Shown here: piece after piece, positions 59,563 to 64,000 of the stretch | How positions within the stretch are numbered: position 1 is the first letter of the stretch | Layout of the letters: each line of letters starts with the position of its first letter | Notes under the pieces: model-generated | What the model was told of the DNA's origin: nothing | Databases searched by the model: none | What the model saw: only the letters and a program-made list of their open reading frames with translations | Program-made: the position numbers and the translations under genes | NCBI RefSeq assembly: GCF_028882255.1 | Contig: NZ_JARBUY010000005.1 | Span: 248,001 to 312,000, forward strand | Source: Maribacter polysaccharolyticus | Lineage (GTDB): Bacteria; Bacteroidota; Bacteroidia; Flavobacteriales; Flavobacteriaceae | Reading direction: 5' to 3' | Length of the DNA stretch: 64,000 bases

Positions 59563-61491
59563 ATGAGTACACTTTTGGAAAAAACAGCAAAAGACATCAG
59601 TTACAGACCGGTCGGACAATTTGAAGAATCCCGTTTCGAAAAAATACACAATGTTATTTTCGAGGATTCAAACGAAGCTTCCATTCAGGTCGCACAGGAA
59701 ATCGCGGATTTAATACGTAAAAAACATGCCACGGGACAACATTGTGTCCTTGGTTTGGCGACAGGTTCCTCCCCCATCAAGGTTTATGAGGAACTGGTTC
59801 GAATGCACAAGGAGGAAGGACTCAGTTTCTCGAACGTCATCACCTTCAATCTTGACGAGTACCTTCCTATGGACAAGGCCAATATGCAGAGTTATTATTA
59901 CTTTATGCATGAGCATTTGTTCAACCATATCGATATCCCTGCCGAGAATATCAATATCCCCGACGGAAAAATTTCCCAAGATGAAGTCGTGGACTATTGT
60001 TTGGCATACGAACAGAAAATAAAGGATAACGGTGGACTCGACTTCCAATTACTGGGTATAGGTAGGACGGGACATATCGGATTCAATGAGCCCGGGTCCC
60101 ATTATAATTCGGGAACCCGTATCATAACCTTGGACCACATTACCCGAGTCGATGCGGCCCCATCGTTTTTGGGCATTGACAATGTACCCAGAAAAGCGAT
60201 TACCATGGGGATTGCTACGGTACGAAGTGCAAAGCGCATCGTATTATTGGGCTGGGGAAACAATAAAGCATCCATCATAAAGGAAACCATAGAAGGGGAA
60301 ATTTCATCCCATGTACCGGCAACATACCTCCAAGAACACGATAATGTGACCTTCGTGCTGGATGTAGGGGCAGGTAGCGAATTGACCCGTAACAAAACCC
60401 CATGGTTGGTAGGTTCCTGTGAATGGACCGATGAATTGACGGCCAAAGCCATCGTGTGGTTATGTAGTAAGACCAATAAATCGATATTAAGCTTAACCGA
60501 TAAGGATTATAATGATAATGGCATGTCTGACCTTTTATCATTGGAAGATTCTTATGACCTGAACATCAAGATGTTCAATAAACTTCAGCATTCGATCACG
60601 GGATGGCCCGGTGGCAAACCCAATGCGGATGACAGCAGTAGGCCCGAACGGGCAGAACCTGCCAGAAAACGCATTATAATATTCAGTCCACACCCCGATG
60701 ACGACGTAATTTCAATGGGAGGAACCTTCGATCGTTTGATCGAACAGGGACACGATGTGCACGTAGCCTACCAAACTTCAGGAAATATCGCCGTTTCCGA
60801 TATAGAGGCTTTGAAATTTGCCGAAATCGCCCAAACCATAACTCCTTCGGTCGAATCCAAACATCTTATTGAGGCCATCCAAAATAAGGAGGAGAATAGC
60901 TTTGACCCCTTGGAGGTCAGATCGTTGAAAGGGGCCATACGTAGGTCTGAATCCTATGCCGCCACACGCTATTTAGGCCTTAAGGATTCCAATGTCCATT
61001 TCTTGAACCTTCCTTTTTATGAAACAGGTACCATCAAGAAAAACAACCTTTCGAATGCCGATATTGATATCATGGTCGATCTGATCAATGAAATCAAACC
61101 CCATCAAATTTACGCAGCCGGTGATTTGGCCGACCCGCACGGCACACATAAAGTTTGTCTCGATGCCCTATTCGAGTCCATTAATCGCTTAAAACCGGAG
61201 CCTTTCATGAAAGATTGCTGGGTATGGTTGTACAGAGGGGCATGGCACGAATGGGATATCAATGAGATTGAAATGGCCGTACCCATGAGTCCAGATCAGG
61301 TATTGAAAAAACGACATGCGATTTTCTGCCATCAGTCCCAAAAAGACGGGGTGATGTTCCAAGGCAACGATTCCAGGGAATTTTGGATGCGTGCGGAAGA
61401 GCGAAATAAGAATACCGCAGGTCTTTATAATGCCCTCGGCTTGGCCGACTATGCGGCGATTGAAGCTTTTGTTCGGTATAAATTCGATTAA
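59563..61491 (+). CDS. nagB: Glucosamine-6-phosphate deaminase fused to PIG-L/LmbE domain
   Basis: This cytosolic two-domain protein has 642 residues. Residues about 25-300 are NagB, which converts glucosamine-6-phosphate to fructose-6-phosphate and ammonia; LGLATGSSP, D98 in FNLDEY and H171 in GHIGFNEPG are the core motifs. Residues about 365-635 are a PIG-L/LmbE-type zinc deacetylase with HPDDD at 377-381, a fold that removes acetyl from GlcNAc derivatives. The fusion is typical of Bacteroidota and could couple deacetylation of GlcNAc-6-phosphate to deamination in place of NagA, though this is inference. It is divergent from deoR and under a likely DeoR-type operator. Confidence 0.93.
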   Translation: MSTLLEKTAKDISYRPVGQFEESRFEKIHNVIFEDSNEASIQVAQEIADLIRKKHATGQHCVLGLATGSSPIKVYEELVRMHKEEGLSFSNVITFNLDEYLPMDKANMQSYYYFMHEHLFNHIDIPAENINIPDGKISQDEVVDYCLAYEQKIKDNGGLDFQLLGIGRTGHIGFNEPGSHYNSGTRIITLDHITRVDAAPSFLGIDNVPRKAITMGIATVRSAKRIVLLGWGNNKASIIKETIEGEISSHVPATYLQEHDNVTFVLDVGAGSELTRNKTPWLVGSCEWTDELTAKAIVWLCSKTNKSILSLTDKDYNDNGMSDLLSLEDSYDLNIKMFNKLQHSITGWPGGKPNADDSSRPERAEPARKRIIIFSPHPDDDVISMGGTFDRLIEQGHDVHVAYQTSGNIAVSDIEALKFAEIAQTITPSVESKHLIEAIQNKEENSFDPLEVRSLKGAIRRSESYAATRYLGLKDSNVHFLNLPFYETGTIKKNNLSNADIDIMVDLINEIKPHQIYAAGDLADPHGTHKVCLDALFESINRLKPEPFMKDCWVWLYRGAWHEWDINEIEMAVPMSPDQVLKKRHAIFCHQSQKDGVMFQGNDSREFWMRAEERNKNTAGLYNALGLADYAAIEAFVRYKFD

Positions 61492-61515
61492 ATACACCCT
61501 TTAGCACTTATAAAT

Positions 61516-61550
61516 GGCCTATTTTTATTAAAAAATAGGCCTTCTTTTTC
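61516..61550 (+). terminator. Rho-independent terminator after nagB
   Basis: GGCCTATTTTT (61516-61526) and AAAAATAGGCC (61531-61541) form a perfect 11-bp stem with the loop ATTA, followed by ttctttttc. It ends six bases before the next gene, so it may limit read-through from nagB to the hydrolase and transporter genes. Confidence 0.8.
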
Positions 61551-61555
61551 ATCAA

Positions 61556-63076
61556 ATGACCCTAAAAAACAGTGTAATACTTTTTGTCCTTTTATTAACC
61601 TCTTGTTCGGTCATCCAACATACCCCCCAACCAAAAACCGAATTCAGAGGGGTATGGGTCGCTACAGTGGTCAATATCGACTGGCCAAAAAACGGGTCGG
61701 ATTCCATCGAAAAACAAAAAAGTGATTTCCTGAAAATCCTGGAATTTTACGATGGCCTTCATTTCAATGCCATTATTGTGCAACTACGTGCCGCCGGAGA
61801 TGCATTTTATGCTTCCGAATATGCACCCTGGTCTAGATTTTTGACCTCAAAAGAAGGTGTTCCCCCAGCGCACGATTTTGACTACCTACAATGGATGATC
61901 GGCGAATCCCACAAAAGGGGCATTGAATTCCATGCATGGTTGAATCCTTACCGGGCTACCTTTGATTTAAACACCGATATCCTGAGTCCCATCCATGATT
62001 TCAACCTTCATCCGGAATGGATGATCAAATACGGTAAAAAATACTATTACGACCCAGGACTTCCGGAAGTCCGGAAACGATTGGTCGATATCATTACCGA
62101 ATTGGTATCCAATTATGACATTGACGCCATCCATTTTGACGATTATTTTTATCCGTATAAGATCAAGGGTGAAAAGTTCGATGATTCCCTTACTTTTATT
62201 TCGGAGGTTTTACCGCACCAATCCTTGGAAGACTGGCGACGTAGCAATATCGATTCCTTGGTCATGAACGTCCATAAGACGATAAAACAGCACAAACCAT
62301 GGGTACAATTCGGTATCAGTCCGTTCGGGGTTTGGAAAAACAATACCACAGATCCCAAGGGTTCGGATACTTCGGCAGGACAAACGACCTATGAAGACCT
62401 ATATGCCGACCCCATGACCTGGATGGAAAATGGATGGATCGATTATATTATCCCCCAGGTATATTGGAGTATGCACCTACCTGCAGCCTCACACCTTAAA
62501 ATAGTGGATTGGTGGGCAAAAAACAGTAAAGGGACCCATCTTTATATCGGCAACGGGGCCTATAAGGTTCGTAACAACGGTGATACGGCCTGGGACAGTA
62601 AAAGGGAGCTTCCGAATCAATTGAAATTGGCACGAAAGACCCCGGCCGTAGGAGGCAACGCATTCTTTAGTGCCAAAAGTTTAATGGACAACAATCCCGA
62701 TGTGGTACAAATCCTAAAAAAGAAAATATATAAATTTCCTGCATTGCCCCCCAGTGCTCCCTTAGCACCAAAAGGTAATGCAGAATATGTACAATTGGAA
62801 TCCTGGACCGAAACGAAGGAAAACCAAGTGTTGAATTTCCGGAACGCAGAGGAATATCGGTATGCGATGGTATATAGAACCGGAAAGAACACCCAAAAGT
62901 CCTACCCCATAAAAAAAATGCTTGTGAAGGCCCCTGTGATAAACGGCCAACATATCAGCCTTCCAAAAACGGCCCTCAAAGGCCTTAAAAGAATCGCAAT
63001 TACCTTTATTGACAAATACGGGCAAAAGCATAAACCGATCATATTGAATTTGAAAAAACACACCTCCGACACATGA
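61556..63076 (+). CDS. Family 10-like (GHL10/DUF187) glycoside hydrolase lipoprotein
   Basis: This exported lipoprotein of 506 residues has lipobox LLTSC (Cys17). A GHL10-type TIM barrel runs over about residues 28-370 with EFRGVWVATVVNIDWP at its start, LRAAGDAFYASEYAPWS, DAIHFDDYFYPY and IDYIIPQVYWS. A C-terminal beta-sandwich of about 100 residues follows. Members such as YngK are thought to act on peptidoglycan or other amino-sugar polymers; the best-studied ones cut denuded glycan after MurNAc or GlcNAc. It is coupled to the transporter by a four-base overlap, so import of the products is a natural reading. Confidence 0.88.
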   Translation: MTLKNSVILFVLLLTSCSVIQHTPQPKTEFRGVWVATVVNIDWPKNGSDSIEKQKSDFLKILEFYDGLHFNAIIVQLRAAGDAFYASEYAPWSRFLTSKEGVPPAHDFDYLQWMIGESHKRGIEFHAWLNPYRATFDLNTDILSPIHDFNLHPEWMIKYGKKYYYDPGLPEVRKRLVDIITELVSNYDIDAIHFDDYFYPYKIKGEKFDDSLTFISEVLPHQSLEDWRRSNIDSLVMNVHKTIKQHKPWVQFGISPFGVWKNNTTDPKGSDTSAGQTTYEDLYADPMTWMENGWIDYIIPQVYWSMHLPAASHLKIVDWWAKNSKGTHLYIGNGAYKVRNNGDTAWDSKRELPNQLKLARKTPAVGGNAFFSAKSLMDNNPDVVQILKKKIYKFPALPPSAPLAPKGNAEYVQLESWTETKENQVLNFRNAEEYRYAMVYRTGKNTQKSYPIKKMLVKAPVINGQHISLPKTALKGLKRIAITFIDKYGQKHKPIILNLKKHTSDT

Positions 63077-64000
63077 TACAAAAAGACAAATGGGCATGGG
63101 CATGGGTACCCATACTTTATTTTACCCAAGGACTCCCTTATGTACTGGTCGTGACCGTATCGGTGATCATGTACAAAAAATTGGGGGTCAGCAATGAAGA
63201 CATTGGCCTTTACACCAGTTTGCTATACTTACCATGGGTCCTTAAACCCCTATGGAGTCCGTTTGTAGACCTAAAAAGCACGAAACGGAATTGGTTTTTG
63301 GCCATGCAGCTCCTTATTTCCGTGGCACTTTTAGGGGTAGGTTTGACCCTACCCACCAAAATGTTCTTTATGACCACCTTGGCATGTTTCTGGATGACGG
63401 CATTCGCATCGGCTACCAATGATATAGCTTCTGATGGGTATTATATGTTAGGGCTTACCGAAAAAAAACAATCGTTTTTTGTAGGTATTCGAAGTACTTT
63501 TTATCGTTTGGCCATGGTGACAGGGGAAGGACTGATCGTCATTATGGCCGGTTTTTTAGAACAAAAATACGGCGATAACACCAAGGCTTGGAGTTTAACA
63601 ATGACCACTACGGCCTTTCTGATGTTGGCGTTGACCGTATCGAACTATTTCGTTACCCCGAAATACGAATCCTCGTCGGCGATCATCAAGGAAAAACCCA
63701 AAAGTTTTTGGGAAGTGTTCACCTCCTTCTTCAACAAACCCAATATCGGTATTGCCTTGACCTTTATATTGACGTATCGATTAGGGGAATCCCAATTGGT
63801 AAAAATGGTCGCCCCCTTTCTTTTGGATACCCCTGATAAAGGGGGGCTGGGCTATTCAACGGAACAATTGGGAACGATCTTCGGTACGGTGGGCGTAATC
63901 TTCTTATCGCTAGGCGGTATTTTAGGAGGCATATTGATTTCCCGTGACGGACTAAAAAAATGGATGCTTCCCATGATACTTTCCCTCAATATACCCAATA
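63073..64000 (+). CDS. AmpG-like MFS transporter, cut by the window edge
   Basis: The gene starts at an ATG overlapping the hydrolase stop (ATGA) and stays open to the end of the window, about 309 codons. The protein begins with a short cytosolic tail and then alternates hydrophobic helices: VPILYFTQGLPYVLVVTVSV, SLLYLPWVLKPLWSPFVD and the SDGYYML loop, which match the AmpG/PAT family of muropeptide permeases. It probably imports anhydro- or other muropeptides or amino sugars released outside. The C-terminal part lies beyond the window. Confidence 0.88.
   Translation, partial: MIQKDKWAWAWVPILYFTQGLPYVLVVTVSVIMYKKLGVSNEDIGLYTSLLYLPWVLKPLWSPFVDLKSTKRNWFLAMQLLISVALLGVGLTLPTKMFFMTTLACFWMTAFASATNDIASDGYYMLGLTEKKQSFFVGIRSTFYRLAMVTGEGLIVIMAGFLEQKYGDNTKAWSLTMTTTAFLMLALTVSNYFVTPKYESSSAIIKEKPKSFWEVFTSFFNKPNIGIALTFILTYRLGESQLVKMVAPFLLDTPDKGGLGYSTEQLGTIFGTVGVIFLSLGGILGGILISRDGLKKWMLPMILSLNIPN

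Overview
The window reads as chromosomal DNA of a marine-type Flavobacteriaceae (Bacteroidota). The signs are a giant SprB-like adhesin with a type IX secretion type B C-terminal sorting domain, bacillithiol synthesis (BshA), Bacteroidota-style promoters (TAnnTTTG), a NagB fused to a PIG-L/LmbE domain, a GH3-serine hydrolase fusion, and a TamB/LptD/MlaD envelope set. The gene content would fit the Maribacter/Zobellia/Arenibacter neighbourhood, but that is inference. I see no rRNA, tRNA, CRISPR array, transposase or phage gene.

Region 1 (1-20.3 kb) is an accessory surface-glycan locus, visibly more A/T-rich than the rest. It opens with wecB-wecC (UDP-ManNAc and UDP-ManNAcA supply), then a GT4 glycosyltransferase, gmd, a GT2 glycosyltransferase, a WbpV/WbpK-like sugar-nucleotide reductase and a WecA/WbpL-like initiating transferase. 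A second wecB-wecC follows, which in every stretch I compared is letter-for-letter identical to the first: a 2,351-bp direct repeat flanking a 5.7-kb glycosyltransferase cassette. After this come two tandem NTF2/SnoaL-like proteins and a tight block with a DltA-like adenylation enzyme, a DltC-like carrier protein, a KAS III-like condensing enzyme and a second carrier protein. Two NeuD/PglD-like left-handed-helix acyltransferases and a FemAB/GNAT-like transferase complete the plus-strand run. An ATP-grasp ligase and a metallophosphoesterase face them on the other strand. I read 10.6-20.3 kb as a candidate pathway that makes and attaches an unusual acyl or aminoacyl group to a surface sugar. It is the best candidate here for an undescribed system.

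Region 2 (20.5-47.5 kb) is core envelope and metabolic DNA. On the minus strand lie amiC, mlaD, two Fe-S proteins, a conserved small protein, the GH3-serine hydrolase, bshA, a PrcB-like lipoprotein and an OmpA-family protein. lptD and ridA run divergently. Then come a BadF-type amino-sugar kinase, pfkA-gapA and tamB on the minus strand, and tsaD-tfoX-rsmE-DUF4159-AI-2E-methyltransferase on the plus strand.

Region 3 (47.5-64 kb) holds the 2,859-residue adhesin, a PQQ-type sugar dehydrogenase with a cytochrome c, and a divergent amino-sugar/peptidoglycan-recycling locus. In that locus deoR-murQ faces nagB/PIG-L, a GHL10 hydrolase and an AmpG-like transporter cut by the window edge. The control region between deoR and nagB holds two perfect 12-bp inverted half-sites next to two divergent promoters.
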